Assembly: GCA_902552805.1 (NCBI GenBank)
Contig: CACDIC010000004.1
Location: 1-64,000 of the forward strand
Direction of reading: 5' to 3'
Source of the DNA: an uncultured Pelagibacteraceae bacterium
Lineage (GTDB): Bacteria; Pseudomonadota; Alphaproteobacteria; Pelagibacterales; Pelagibacteraceae
Length of the DNA: 64,000 bases
The translations under genes and the position numbers were made by a program. Shown piece by piece: positions 1 to 9,507 of this stretch. Each line of letters opens with the position of its first letter. The stretch's first letter is position 1. The notes beneath the pieces are model-generated. The model had not been told where the DNA came from, did not search any database, and saw only the letters and a list, made by a program, of their open reading frames with translations.

Positions 1-2
1 TC

Positions 3-248
3 TCCCAAGCACAATCGGTAAATTTATTTTTACCGGCTGATGTTCATAAAAAAGAATTACATAGAATTCATTTTGATGCATGGAAAAAAGGTCTTAAAAG
101 CCTTTACTATTGTAGATCAAAATCGATTCAAAGAGCTGAAAATATCAACAACGCAAAATCGACTGATGTTACAGCCAATGTATATAAATCAAAAAACCAA
201 CAAACTAACGATCAACCAGAATATGAGGAGTGTTTATCATGTCAGTAA
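3..248 (+). CDS. nrdA: Ribonucleotide reductase large subunit, C-terminal end (partial)
   Basis: Only the last 81 codons lie in the window; the frame is open from the left edge to the TAA at 246-248. It reads SQAQSVNLFLPADVHKKELH and ends PEYEECLSCQ, which carries the CxxC redox tail that re-reduces the active site of class I ribonucleotide reductase alpha subunits. The downstream neighbour is the beta subunit, whose ATG at 239 lies inside this gene, so the two are translationally coupled. Assignment rests on the tail motif plus the nrdB partner; the catalytic barrel is outside the window. Confidence 0.85.
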   Translation, partial: SQAQSVNLFLPADVHKKELHRIHFDAWKKGLKSLYYCRSKSIQRAENINNAKSTDVTANVYKSKNQQTNDQPEYEECLSCQ

Positions 249-1255
249 CAGATAAAATTAAGACAGAAAATAAAGAAATAATTCAACCAAAAAAGATGGG
301 TCTATTAGTTGAGAACCCTGTATACAAACCATTTAGATATCCTTGGTGTTATGATGCTTGGTTAACCCAACAAAGAATACATTGGTTACCAGAAGAAGTT
401 CCACTTGGAGATGATGTGAGAGATTGGCAAAAAAACTTGTCTCAACCAGAAAAAAATCTCTTAACTCAAATTTTTAGATTTTTTACTCAAGCGGATGTTG
501 AGGTAAATAATTGTTACTTAAGACACTACACAACAGTATTTAAGCCAACAGAGGTTCTAATGATGATGACTGCTTTTGCGTCTATGGAAACAGTTCACGT
601 AGCTGCTTACTCTCATTTATTAGATACAATCGGTATGCCAGAGTCAGAATATTCAGCATTTATGAAATATAAAGAGATGAAGGATAAATATGACTACATG
701 CAAGGATTTAATGTTAACTCTAAAGAAGATATTGCTAAAACTGTTGCTGTATTTAGTGCTTTTACAGAAGGACTTCAGTTATTTGCAAGTTTTGCAATTC
801 TCTTAAATTTTCCAAGACACAATAAAATGAAAGGTATGGGCCAAATAGTAACTTGGTCTGTTAGAGACGAAACTCTTCATTGTAATTCTATGATAAGAAT
901 TTTCAAAGAGTTTATTAAAGAAAATCCAGAAATCTGGACTCCAAAATTAAAAAAAGAACTTTATGAAGCCTGCAGAACAATCGTAGAACACGAAGATTCT
1001 TTTATTGATTTAGCTTTCGAGATGGGTCCAATGGAAGGTTTGACTGCACAAGAGGTTAAAGACTACATTAGATTTATCGGAAATAGAAGATTAGTTCAAT
1101 TAGGTCTTGAACCAATTTATGACGTAGAAAAAAATCCTCTAGGATGGCTTGATACTATGTTAAATGCTGTTGAGCATATGAACTTTTTTGAAGGCCGTGC
1201 AACAGAATATTCTAAAGCATCAACTCAAGGGACTTGGGTAGAAGCATTTAGTTAA
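239..1255 (+). CDS. nrdB: Ribonucleotide-diphosphate reductase beta subunit (class I)
   Basis: Makes and holds the tyrosyl radical and di-iron centre used by NrdA to convert ribonucleotides to deoxyribonucleotides in the cytoplasm. A full set of R2 ligands is visible: D86, E117 and H120 (METVH), E177 (FTEG), E211 and H214 (DETLH), with the radical-bearing tyrosine Y124 in AAYSHL. 338 aa is a normal length. A GTG nine bases upstream is in frame, but the ATG at 239 is preceded by GAGGAG at 225-230 with 8-nt spacing, so it is preferred. It overlaps the nrdA stop by 10 bases, giving an nrdAB operon. Confidence 0.95.
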   Translation: MSVTDKIKTENKEIIQPKKMGLLVENPVYKPFRYPWCYDAWLTQQRIHWLPEEVPLGDDVRDWQKNLSQPEKNLLTQIFRFFTQADVEVNNCYLRHYTTVFKPTEVLMMMTAFASMETVHVAAYSHLLDTIGMPESEYSAFMKYKEMKDKYDYMQGFNVNSKEDIAKTVAVFSAFTEGLQLFASFAILLNFPRHNKMKGMGQIVTWSVRDETLHCNSMIRIFKEFIKENPEIWTPKLKKELYEACRTIVEHEDSFIDLAFEMGPMEGLTAQEVKDYIRFIGNRRLVQLGLEPIYDVEKNPLGWLDTMLNAVEHMNFFEGRATEYSKASTQGTWVEAFS

Positions 1256-1261
1256 TATCAA

Positions 1262-1873
1262 GTGCAAGACTTTGGTCTAGTAGTTATAGGAGCTCATTCA
1301 GGACTTTATTTAAAAGATTTAGTAGTTGAATATGAAGGCAGGAACATTCTTTTAGTTGAGCCTGTTCCTTATAATTACGAAATATTAGATTTGGAATACA
1401 AAGATGATCCTAAAATTATAATTTGTAAGAATGCAATAATAGATAAATCTAAAAAAGATTTTTTTTATTATGTGAAAAAAGAGTCGATAGCTAAACTCGG
1501 AAAGCATTGGGCGAGTCAAATAGGATCTTTCGATAAAAATCATATTCTAAATCATAGAAATAAAAGATTTGACGTAAAAGAGGATGATATAGAAACTATT
1601 CAAATTGAATTTATTACTTTTGATGATTTAATTCAAAAATATTCAATCAAATCAATTGATAAACTTCAAATAGATGTAGAAGGTGCAGAATATAAAATTA
1701 TGAATTCAATAAATTTTCAGAAAATAGAGATAAATAAAATACTTTTTGAGTCAAAACATTTTGATGGAACTTTTGTTGAGGGAAAAAAATTACAAGAGAT
1801 TGAAAAAAAACTTAAGTCAAACGGCTACAAAATTCAGAAAATAGATAAAGAGAATATTTTGGCAAGCAAATAG
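1262..1873 (+). CDS. FkbM-family SAM-dependent methyltransferase
   Basis: 203 aa. Has the nucleotide-binding start VVIGAHSGLYLKDL, an acidic strand LVEPVP (residues 31-36) and the family signature LQIDVEGAEYKI near 135-146. FkbM proteins are O-methyltransferases acting on polyketides, sugars or glycans; the substrate here cannot be told from sequence. Starts at GTG only 6 bases after the nrdB stop and runs towards the convergent prpC, whose stop is 4 bases away. It reads as an accessory gene appended to the nrdAB operon. The family call is firm; any link to nucleotide metabolism would be unsupported. Confidence 0.8.
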   Translation: MQDFGLVVIGAHSGLYLKDLVVEYEGRNILLVEPVPYNYEILDLEYKDDPKIIICKNAIIDKSKKDFFYYVKKESIAKLGKHWASQIGSFDKNHILNHRNKRFDVKEDDIETIQIEFITFDDLIQKYSIKSIDKLQIDVEGAEYKIMNSINFQKIEINKILFESKHFDGTFVEGKKLQEIEKKLKSNGYKIQKIDKENILASK

Positions 1874-1877
1874 GTAT

Positions 1878-3002
1878 TTATCTCTGATTTAATTGTAATA
1901 CTTTTCTGTGTTTGTTCCCTTTATAGCTCGCTAGTGGTCTAATAAGTTTATTGGCAGCATGTTGCTCCATTATGTGTGCTGACCAACCTGTAATTCTTGA
2001 AATGACAAATATTGGCGTAAAAAAATCAGTATCAAACCCCATCAAATGGTAAGTAGGACCAGTTGGATAATCAACATTTGGATGAATATTTTTTCTTTCA
2101 ATCATTACTTTTTCAACAATATCATAAATTTTTTCAAATTTTTTATCCTTTTTAATTTTGGCAACTTTAGCAAAATATTTTCTCATGGTTGGAACTCTAG
2201 AGTCTCCTGATTTATAAACTCTATGCCCAAAACCCATCACTACTTCTTTTTTATCTAATGCATTATTTATCCATTTAAGAGCGTTATTTGGAGATTTAAT
2301 TTTATTCATCATATGCATTACTTCTTCATTAGCACCACCATGAAGAGGGCCCTTTAAACTAGCTATTGCTCCAGTTATTGCTCCGTGAATATCCGATAAG
2401 CTACTAGTAATAGTTCTTGCTGTAAATGTTGAAACATTAAAGCTATGTTCAGCATATAAAATTAAAGATACATCAAATGCTTTTACAATTTCTTTTTGAG
2501 GAACTTTTCCAAAACACATATAGAAAAAATTCTCTGCTATATTAAGATTTTTCTTAGGTTTAATAATATTTTTCCCTTTTCTTATTCTGTAAAAAGCAGC
2601 TAATGCAGTTGGGGTTTTTGCCAAAATTCTTATAGCTTTTCTCATATTTGCTTCCTCTGAGGAGTCAGTGGTTTCTTTATCCTCAAGCCCCATTATGCTT
2701 ACTGCCGTTCTGGCAACATCCATTGGATGAGATTTTTTTGGCATTTTTTTTATTATTGAATAAAGATCTTTGGACAAGTCTCTATTATTTTTTTCTTCTT
2801 TTTCAAATTTTCTTAGCTGTATTGTATTTGGTAAATCCTTATTTAAAATTAAATAAGCCACTTCTTCAAATCTACAATATTCACATAAATCCTGAGCCGC
2901 ATAACCCCTATATGTTAGAGAGTTGATTTCAGGCATAACTTTAGAAACTTCAGTTTCATCAACAACTATTCCTAGTAAACCTTTTTTAATATCATCACTC
3001 AT
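1878..3002 (-). CDS. prpC: 2-methylcitrate synthase (citrate synthase family)
   Basis: Condenses propionyl-CoA with oxaloacetate to 2-methylcitrate. 374 aa. The catalytic set of the citrate synthase fold is present: His in GPLHGGANEEVM, His in GFGHRVYKSGD and Asp in HPNVDYPTG. At 374 aa it is the short methylcitrate/type II-like form rather than the longer housekeeping citrate synthase, and it is the third gene of an operon with prpD and prpB, which decides the specificity. Its ATG overlaps the prpB stop as TAATG at 3000-3004. Some secondary activity with acetyl-CoA is known in this family. Confidence 0.9.
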   Translation of the reverse strand: MSDDIKKGLLGIVVDETEVSKVMPEINSLTYRGYAAQDLCEYCRFEEVAYLILNKDLPNTIQLRKFEKEEKNNRDLSKDLYSIIKKMPKKSHPMDVARTAVSIMGLEDKETTDSSEEANMRKAIRILAKTPTALAAFYRIRKGKNIIKPKKNLNIAENFFYMCFGKVPQKEIVKAFDVSLILYAEHSFNVSTFTARTITSSLSDIHGAITGAIASLKGPLHGGANEEVMHMMNKIKSPNNALKWINNALDKKEVVMGFGHRVYKSGDSRVPTMRKYFAKVAKIKKDKKFEKIYDIVEKVMIERKNIHPNVDYPTGPTYHLMGFDTDFFTPIFVISRITGWSAHIMEQHAANKLIRPLASYKGNKHRKVLQLNQR

Positions 3003-3898
3003 TACTCATGTCCCTTGGTGCTAAAATTATAAATTTTTTCGTCCAAACTATTGTACTTTTCATAATCAACAAGCTCATAGAGTCTTTTTCTAGTTTGCAT
3101 TTTATCTATGATATTATTTTGATGTCCATTTGCATAAATGTCTCGTAATCCATCTTCAACATTTTTCATAGCTAGTCTTTGAGTGGTTACTGGATAAATT
3201 ACAATATTGTATCCAAATTTTTCTAATTCTTTATAATTAAATAATTTTGATTTACCAAATTCAGTCATATTAGCTAGTAGGTAACAAGAAAGTTCTTTTC
3301 TTACTTTCTCAAAATCTTTTTCATCGTGTAAAGCTTCTGGGAAAATTATTTCTGCTCCAGCATCCACATAAGCTTTACATCTATCTATCATCTTATCTAT
3401 TCCCTCAACACTTTTTGCATCAGATCTCGCTATAATTTTAAAATTTTCATCTTTTTTTGCTGATACACATTCTTTAATTTTTTTAACCATAGCTTCTGTT
3501 GATATCAATTCTTTATTGTCTAGGTGTCCACATCTTTTTCTCTCAATTTGATCCTCTAAATGAACAGCTGTAATTCCAAATTCCTCAAAAGTTTCAATCG
3601 TTTCTTTACAAGATTTAAATCCAGTATCAATATCAACAATTGTTGGAAGGTTGGTCACTCGTGAAATAAGGTAAGACCTTGTACTAACATCCTGCAATGT
3701 AGTTAAACCAATATCTGGAAAGCCAAGATCATTTGCCATAACTCCTCCAGACACATAAACTGCATCGTAACCGATTTCTTCAATTAACTTTGCAGTTAAA
3801 GGATTATAAGCTCCAGGAACTCTTAGAATTTTGTTAGATTTTAATTTATTAACAAAATCCTCTCTTTTTTGTGTTGGCTCTTTTTCAATAAAGTGCAT
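3002..3898 (-). CDS. prpB: Methylisocitrate lyase
   Basis: Cleaves 2-methylisocitrate to succinate and pyruvate, the last step of the methylcitrate cycle. 298 aa TIM barrel of the isocitrate lyase/PEP mutase superfamily. The mobile active-site loop KRCGH is at residues 121-125 with catalytic Cys123; metal-binding acidic residues appear in VDIDTGF (88-94) and HLEDQ (113-117). Sits between prpD and prpC with one-base stop/start overlaps on both sides, so the three proteins are probably made in fixed proportion. Confidence 0.93.
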   Translation of the reverse strand: MHFIEKEPTQKREDFVNKLKSNKILRVPGAYNPLTAKLIEEIGYDAVYVSGGVMANDLGFPDIGLTTLQDVSTRSYLISRVTNLPTIVDIDTGFKSCKETIETFEEFGITAVHLEDQIERKRCGHLDNKELISTEAMVKKIKECVSAKKDENFKIIARSDAKSVEGIDKMIDRCKAYVDAGAEIIFPEALHDEKDFEKVRKELSCYLLANMTEFGKSKLFNYKELEKFGYNIVIYPVTTQRLAMKNVEDGLRDIYANGHQNNIIDKMQTRKRLYELVDYEKYNSLDEKIYNFSTKGHE

Positions 3899-5400
3899 TA
3901 AAAAATCCCTTTTTTAAAATTTCTTTTTAGTTTACTCTTTTTTACTTCAATATTTAACTTATCAAGTTGACCTGGTTTTAATTTTTTTAAATTTTGTACA
4001 ACCTTTAAAAATCTATCACTTTCTTTTTTATCTAAGATATTTCCAGTTAAAGTTAAGAATTTATTGATATAATTTTTTCTTTTAAAAGGTCGTAAACCAT
4101 AAGGATGAGCATCTGCTACACCTTGCTGCTCAGTAATTTTTTTTCCATTATTGAGAGTTATTACCACTTTTGCACCAAATGCTTTCTTTCTAGGATTAGG
4201 ATCATGATATTTTTTAGTCCATTTTTTATCTTCATGAGTTTTTATTGATTTCCATATTTTAATTGTACTTTTTCTTTTAGCCCTTGCTTTTGTGTAAGAT
4301 TTTACGTGATGCCAAGTACCATCCTCAAGTGCAACAGCAAATATATACATTATTGAGTGATCTAATGTTTCTCTGCTAGCATTAGGATCCATTTTTTGTG
4401 GATCGTTTGCACCTGTTCCGATTACATAATGAGTGTGGTGACTTGTAAAAATATCTATTTTTTTGATCTGATTAAGATTTTGAACTTTCTTTTTAAGTTT
4501 TTTTGCTAAGTCAATTAAAGCTTGAGATTGATATTCTGCAGAATACTCTTTTGTATAAGTTTCAAGTATCGCTTTTTTTACTTCTCCTTTTTTTGGTAAT
4601 GGAACTTTATATAATGCATTTTTACCATCAAGTATTTTTGCTATCACACTATCCTCACCTTCATAAATTGGACTTGGTGCTCCTTCACCACGCATAACTC
4701 TATCAACAGCCTCTATAGCAAGTTTTCCTGCATGTGCGGGAGCATAAGCTTTCCAACTTGAAATTTCACCTTTTCTAGATTGTCTTGTGGAAATTGTTGT
4801 ATGTAATGCCTGCTGAATAGCTTGATAAATAGTTTCTGTTTTTAACCTTAACATTGAACCAATCCCAGCTGCAACACTTGGACCAAGGTGAGCTATATGA
4901 TCTACCTTATGTTTATGCAAACATATTCCTTTAACCAAATTAACCTGGACTTCATAAGCTGTAATTATTCCTCTTAAAAGATCTAAACCACTTTTTTTGT
5001 TTTGCTGAGCAACACTTATAAGTGGAGGAATATTATCTCCTGGATGACTATAGTCTGCTGCTAAAAAAGTATCATGAAAATCTAATTCTCTGACAGCAGT
5101 TCCATTAGACCATGCTGCCCATTCACAATCAAATTTTAATTTATTATTAACACCAAATAACGTTGCACCATTTCTTCTTGAATGCTTTAAGGCCATTTCT
5201 CTGGATGAAACAACAGGTTTTCTATTAAGTGAAGCTATAGCCACTGATGCATTATCAATAATCCTATTAATTGACATTTCAATCGCATCTTTATTTAATT
5301 TAGAATTATCGCTTGCAATTTCTGCAATTTTCCATGCAAGCTGATTTTTTTTTGGTAAATGAATTTTAGATGGGTAAACTTTAATTTTATGAACTATCAA
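3898..5400 (-). CDS. prpD: 2-methylcitrate dehydratase
   Basis: Dehydrates 2-methylcitrate to 2-methylaconitate in propionate catabolism. 500 aa, the usual PrpD length, with the MmgE/PrpD fold; recognisable stretches include [18 protein letters not shown], the [11 protein letters not shown] loop and GRPF-like [10 protein letters not shown]. First gene of the prpDBC operon. It starts with TTG at 5400, supported by an AGGAG ribosome site at 5406-5410 five bases upstream. No aconitase-type iron-sulfur partner (AcnD/PrpF) is in view, consistent with the PrpD-type route. Confidence 0.92.
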   Translation of the reverse strand: MIVHKIKVYPSKIHLPKKNQLAWKIAEIASDNSKLNKDAIEMSINRIIDNASVAIASLNRKPVVSSREMALKHSRRNGATLFGVNNKLKFDCEWAAWSNGTAVRELDFHDTFLAADYSHPGDNIPPLISVAQQNKKSGLDLLRGIITAYEVQVNLVKGICLHKHKVDHIAHLGPSVAAGIGSMLRLKTETIYQAIQQALHTTISTRQSRKGEISSWKAYAPAHAGKLAIEAVDRVMRGEGAPSPIYEGEDSVIAKILDGKNALYKVPLPKKGEVKKAILETYTKEYSAEYQSQALIDLAKKLKKKVQNLNQIKKIDIFTSHHTHYVIGTGANDPQKMDPNASRETLDHSIMYIFAVALEDGTWHHVKSYTKARAKRKSTIKIWKSIKTHEDKKWTKKYHDPNPRKKAFGAKVVITLNNGKKITEQQGVADAHPYGLRPFKRKNYINKFLTLTGNILDKKESDRFLKVVQNLKKLKPGQLDKLNIEVKKSKLKRNFKKGIF

Positions 5401-5454
5401 ATTAACTCCTAATTAACGAGATTGGTTTTAATAGTTAAAAAAAAATAATCAATA

Positions 5455-6138
5455 TTAAAGATATTTTGATACAATCTTTTCGATACCAATAAAGTCTTTT
5501 ACTAAGTGATTATGGTAAATTTCATTCGTTTTTTTTTCGGTATATCCATCTTCCATTAAGATAACTGGTATTCCAGCATTTTTCGCTGCATTCGCATCAG
5601 TTTCACTATCTCCAATCATTAATGATTTTTTTATATCACCTTGTAATATTTCAATTACAGAAGTTAGATGTCTTGGATCAGGCTTACAATAATCAAAGGT
5701 ATTATGTCCCGCAACATATTCAAAAAAATCATAAATCCCAATTTTTTTTAAAAGATCGACGGCTAGGTAATCAGTCTTATTTGTACAAACAGCCATAGAA
5801 ATATTATTTTCTTTTGACCATATCAAAAAATCTTTGACCCCATTTATCAGGGTGCTTTCGTTAACAATGTTTTTACCATAAAAGTCAGTAAAATCTTTTA
5901 TCATTTCTTTTTTAATCTTTTCATCTTGTACTTTTCCAAACTCTTTTTTAGCTTGCCCCCAAATTGACCTTCCGAGCATTGCACCAGCACCTTGACCAAC
6001 AAGATTCCTTATTTCCTCAGTAGACTTTGTGGGGTAACCAAATTTTTTCATTACATGATTATGTGCACGCATCAAATCTGGCGCTGTATCAACTAAAGTT
6101 CCATCCAAATCAAAAAGAATTGTAAAATTTTGTTGCAT
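5455..6138 (-). CDS. gph: Phosphoglycolate phosphatase-like HAD hydrolase
   Basis: 227 aa HAD phosphatase. Motif I is FDLDGTLVD (nucleophile D10, acid/base D12), motif II lies in VCTNKTD, and motif III is MIGDSETDANAAKNAG. The helical cap insert after motif I fits subfamily I as in Gph, which removes 2-phosphoglycolate formed during DNA repair or oxygenation reactions. It lies between prpD (54 bases away, same strand) and the divergent GlmU-like gene. Substrate assignment is by family resemblance and could be another small phosphoester. Confidence 0.8.
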   Translation of the reverse strand: MQQNFTILFDLDGTLVDTAPDLMRAHNHVMKKFGYPTKSTEEIRNLVGQGAGAMLGRSIWGQAKKEFGKVQDEKIKKEMIKDFTDFYGKNIVNESTLINGVKDFLIWSKENNISMAVCTNKTDYLAVDLLKKIGIYDFFEYVAGHNTFDYCKPDPRHLTSVIEILQGDIKKSLMIGDSETDANAAKNAGIPVILMEDGYTEKKTNEIYHNHLVKDFIGIEKIVSKYL

Positions 6139-6209
6139 AATTAAAAGTTTTTTTAAGAAATATTATGTGAATTAAGAAACATGTATACATAATATAAAGG
6201 ATTTTATAG

Positions 6210-6833
6210 ATGAAACAATTAAATTTACAAAAGCTTCAAAATGACCTTCGAAATAAATTTTTAAAAGTCGGAGTAAAAATGATTGGTCCAGAAACAATTT
6301 TTTTTTCGATAGATACCAAGATAGGTAAGAATGTGATTATCGAACCTTATGTAGTAATAGGTCAAAAAGTGAGAATTGGAAACAATGTAACAATAAAATC
6401 TTTTTCTCATCTGGAAAATTGTAAAATAGAAAATAAAGTTGATATTGGACCATACGCCAGAATAAGACCAGGTGTAGTTTTAAAAAGTGGTTCAAAAATT
6501 GGAAATTTTGTTGAAATCAAAAAAAGTACTTTAGGTATAAATTCAAAAGTAAACCACTTAACATATATCGGTGATAGTGAAATAGGTAAATCAGTCAACA
6601 TTGGCGCTGGAACAATTACTTGTAATTATGATGGAGTAAAAAAGAATAAAACTAAAATAAAAGACAATGTTTTTATTGGCTCAAATTCATCATTGGTAGC
6701 ACCAGTTACAATCGAAAAGAATAGTACAGTTGGGGCTGGTTCGGTTATAACAAAAAATGTGAAAAAAAAATCATTAGCATTAACGAGAAGTTTACAGACT
6801 GAAATCAAAAATTATAAAAGAAAGTCTAAATAG
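6210..6833 (+). CDS. Glucosamine-1-phosphate N-acetyltransferase (GlmU C-terminal half only)
   Basis: 207 aa left-handed beta-helix protein. It aligns with only the acetyltransferase half of GlmU: RIRPG at 85-88, NFVEIKK at 99-105, catalytic His116 in [20 protein letters not shown] at 131-142, and the acetyl-CoA Arg193 in ALTRSLQT. The entire N-terminal uridylyltransferase domain (about 225 residues in E. coli) is absent. The protein begins at the inter-domain linker helix ([16 protein letters not shown]), so it looks like a designed single-domain enzyme, not decay. glmS follows 2 bases later, so the pair would make GlcNAc-1-P. Confidence 0.85.
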   Translation: MKQLNLQKLQNDLRNKFLKVGVKMIGPETIFFSIDTKIGKNVIIEPYVVIGQKVRIGNNVTIKSFSHLENCKIENKVDIGPYARIRPGVVLKSGSKIGNFVEIKKSTLGINSKVNHLTYIGDSEIGKSVNIGAGTITCNYDGVKKNKTKIKDNVFIGSNSSLVAPVTIEKNSTVGAGSVITKNVKKKSLALTRSLQTEIKNYKRKSK

Positions 6834-6835
6834 TT

Positions 6836-8656
6836 ATGTGTGGAATAATTGGAATTAATAGTAATAAACCTGTGTCAGCAACTATAATTAATTCTCTAAA
6901 AAAATTAGAGTATAGAGGTTATGATTCAGCTGGTATGGCAACTCTCTATAATGGATTGATAAATGAGGTAAAATCTGAGGGAAGAGTAGAAAATTTGGAA
7001 AAAAACTCCTTAGCTCAAAGCATGGAGGGAACTATCGGTATTGGTCATGTGAGATGGGCAACACACGGGCTCCCTAATAGTATTAATGCTCATCCACATT
7101 CTTCCCAGAATGTTTCAGTTGTTCATAATGGAATTATTGAAAACTCAACAATATTAAAAAAATTTTTAATTGGAAAAGGTCACAAGTTTAAATCTCAAAC
7201 TGATACAGAGGTAATAGTACATTTAATTACCGAAAATCTAAAAACAGAAAATATTGTTAACTCGATCCAAAAAACTTTGAAGTCATTACATGGAAGCTTT
7301 GCACTTGGTATAATTTTTAAAGATCAACCAGATTTAATTGTTGGAGCAAGAAGAGGTTCACCATTAGCTGTTGGTTATGGTCCTAACGAAAATTATCTAG
7401 GTTCAGACTCTTATGCGCTTAAATCGATGACAAATAAGATTACATATTTAAATGATGGTGAATTCTGCATTATTAAACAAGATCACGTAGAATTTTTTAG
7501 TGAGGAAGGAATTAAAATTAATAAAAAAGTTTTACAATTATCCTCAACAGAAGAAAAATACGACAAAGGTGATTACAAACATTTTATGGCCAAAGAAATT
7601 GAAGAACAACCAAGTACAATTAGAAATGGAATTAATGAGTATATAGATATGTCAAATAAAGATATTAATATTTATAACTTTCCTTGGAAAAGTAATGAGA
7701 TTAAATCAATAACCTTAATTGGATGTGGAACAGCATATCATTCATGTTTAATGGCAAAATATTGGTTTGAGGAAATAACATCATTAGATGTAAATATAGA
7801 TATAGCATCAGAATTTAGATACAGAAAAACTAGATTTAAAAAAGACACACTTTATGTATTTGTATCACAATCTGGAGAAACAGCAGATACTTATGCTGCT
7901 TTAGATTTATGTAAAAAAAACGACATGAAAACTTGTGCAGTTGTAAATGTTGTAGAAAGCTCAATTGCAAGAGACTCCGAATTTGTATTACCAATACATT
8001 GTGGAACTGAAATAGGTGTTGCTTCAACTAAAGCTTTTCTTGGACAAATATTAATTTTATACATTCTAGCCTTGAAACTTGCTTTATTGAGAAAAGATAT
8101 TGAAAAGACTCATTTTGACAAAAAAATTGATGATCTTAAAAATTTACCAAAACTTGTTGAGCAAACATTATTGATTGATAACAAAATACAGACAATTTCA
8201 AATACTTTTAATGAGGCGAAGGGTTCTATGTTTTTGGGACGTGGTTTTTCTTATCCAATCGCTCTTGAGGGTGCATTAAAATTGAAAGAATTATCATATA
8301 TTCATGCCGAAGGTTATCCAGCAGGTGAGATGAAACACGGACCTCTTGCGTTAATAGAGGAGGGTATGCCAGTTGTGGTTTTGGCTCCAAGAGATAATTA
8401 TTATAAAAAAACAATTTCGAATATGCAGGAGGTAATTGCACGGGGAGCTAAAGTTTTATTAATTACAAATAAAAGTAAAGATGAAGTAATTTCAGAAAAT
8501 ATTTGGGAGAAAATCGAAGTTGAAAGCACTAATGAGGATCTACTACCTTTTCTTTTGACAATTCCTTTACAAAAATTAGCTTATTATTCAGCGCTTAAAA
8601 AAGGTTATGACATTGATAAACCTAGAAACTTGGCAAAATCAGTAACTGTTGAGTAA
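6836..8656 (+). CDS. glmS: Glutamine-fructose-6-phosphate aminotransferase (isomerizing)
   Basis: Makes glucosamine-6-phosphate from fructose-6-P and glutamine, the entry to cell-wall and LPS amino sugars. 606 aa, full length. N-terminal glutaminase begins MCGIIGI with nucleophile Cys2 and has LEYRGYDSAGM. Two SIS isomerase domains follow (LIGCGTAYHSCLMAKYW and FLGRGFSYPIALEGALKLKE), and the C-terminus is the conserved PRNLAKSVTVE. The start lies 2 bases after the stop of the GlmU-like acetyltransferase, so they form an operon; no glmS ribozyme is expected or seen. Confidence 0.96.
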   Translation: MCGIIGINSNKPVSATIINSLKKLEYRGYDSAGMATLYNGLINEVKSEGRVENLEKNSLAQSMEGTIGIGHVRWATHGLPNSINAHPHSSQNVSVVHNGIIENSTILKKFLIGKGHKFKSQTDTEVIVHLITENLKTENIVNSIQKTLKSLHGSFALGIIFKDQPDLIVGARRGSPLAVGYGPNENYLGSDSYALKSMTNKITYLNDGEFCIIKQDHVEFFSEEGIKINKKVLQLSSTEEKYDKGDYKHFMAKEIEEQPSTIRNGINEYIDMSNKDINIYNFPWKSNEIKSITLIGCGTAYHSCLMAKYWFEEITSLDVNIDIASEFRYRKTRFKKDTLYVFVSQSGETADTYAALDLCKKNDMKTCAVVNVVESSIARDSEFVLPIHCGTEIGVASTKAFLGQILILYILALKLALLRKDIEKTHFDKKIDDLKNLPKLVEQTLLIDNKIQTISNTFNEAKGSMFLGRGFSYPIALEGALKLKELSYIHAEGYPAGEMKHGPLALIEEGMPVVVLAPRDNYYKKTISNMQEVIARGAKVLLITNKSKDEVISENIWEKIEVESTNEDLLPFLLTIPLQKLAYYSALKKGYDIDKPRNLAKSVTVE

Positions 8657-8658
8657 TT

Positions 8659-9474
8659 TTGTTTAAAATAGATTTTACAAATAAACGTGTAGATTTTTTT
8701 GGATTAGCAACTTATGCTAAAAAACATAAACTAAATCATAAAGATTGTTTAAAACAAGCTTTTGAACAAAATGCTTTAATTGAAGACAATAAAGATTTAC
8801 TTTTTAATTTTATTGAAAGTTTTGATAAAATAAAAAATTTTCAATCTCAATTATATCAAGATATTTGTGCTGCGTTTATAATCGGAGATAAATTTGAAAA
8901 AACTTTTCTAGAATTCGGCGCAACTGATGGCCTTAGTCTATCTAATTCTTATTTACTTGAAAATTCATTAGATTGGAAAGGTGTTCTGTCAGAACCAAGT
9001 CCACAATGGTATGATAGTCTTAAAATGAATAGAAAAAATTCAACAATAATCACCGATTGTATTTGGAAAGAAACAGGAAAAAAACTAGATTTTTTTATGT
9101 CTGATATTGGTGAGTATTCTACAATCAATGACTTTATAGAAAATGAAATAAAATCTATTCCAGGAAATACTAGGGCTAGAAAAAAAGGGGGTAAATTAGT
9201 TTCCGTAGAAACGATATCATTAAATGATGTAATAAAAAAATATTTTAATGATTCATGTCCATCTTATATATCTATTGATACAGAGGGGTCTGAATACGAA
9301 ATTTTAAAGGCCTTTGATCTAAATAAATACAGACCTAAATTGTTTACTGTTGAGCACAATTTCACTGAAAATGAGAGAAAAATTGATGAGCATTTAATTA
9401 CTAATGGTTATGTGAGAATTTTCAGAAAATTAACAACTTTTGACGCTTGGTATATACCATTTGAAAATCTTTGA
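8659..9474 (+). CDS. FkbM-family SAM-dependent methyltransferase
   Basis: 271 aa. The FkbM signature YISIDTEGSEYEILKAF is near residues 205-221 and a SAM-binding FLEFGATDGLSLSNSYLLE near 90-108. N-terminal 70 residues are charged and helical, outside the fold. Starts at TTG 3 bases after the glmS stop, with no clear ribosome site, so it probably depends on read-through from glmS. Acts on an unknown glycan, lipid or small molecule. It is a second, unrelated-length FkbM copy (compare the 203-aa one after nrdB). With the sulfotransferase that follows it forms a two-gene accessory insert before the DAHP synthase gene. Confidence 0.78.
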   Translation: MFKIDFTNKRVDFFGLATYAKKHKLNHKDCLKQAFEQNALIEDNKDLLFNFIESFDKIKNFQSQLYQDICAAFIIGDKFEKTFLEFGATDGLSLSNSYLLENSLDWKGVLSEPSPQWYDSLKMNRKNSTIITDCIWKETGKKLDFFMSDIGEYSTINDFIENEIKSIPGNTRARKKGGKLVSVETISLNDVIKKYFNDSCPSYISIDTEGSEYEILKAFDLNKYRPKLFTVEHNFTENERKIDEHLITNGYVRIFRKLTTFDAWYIPFENL

Positions 9475-9507
9475 TTAAAAAAAGGTAATTAGAAAACTAA
9501 AAACTTT

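Noticed and set aside
6210-6833. Truncated glmU pseudogene
   Set aside because: All acetyltransferase residues are intact, the start coincides with the domain boundary, and no uridylyltransferase remnant is present in the 71 bases upstream.
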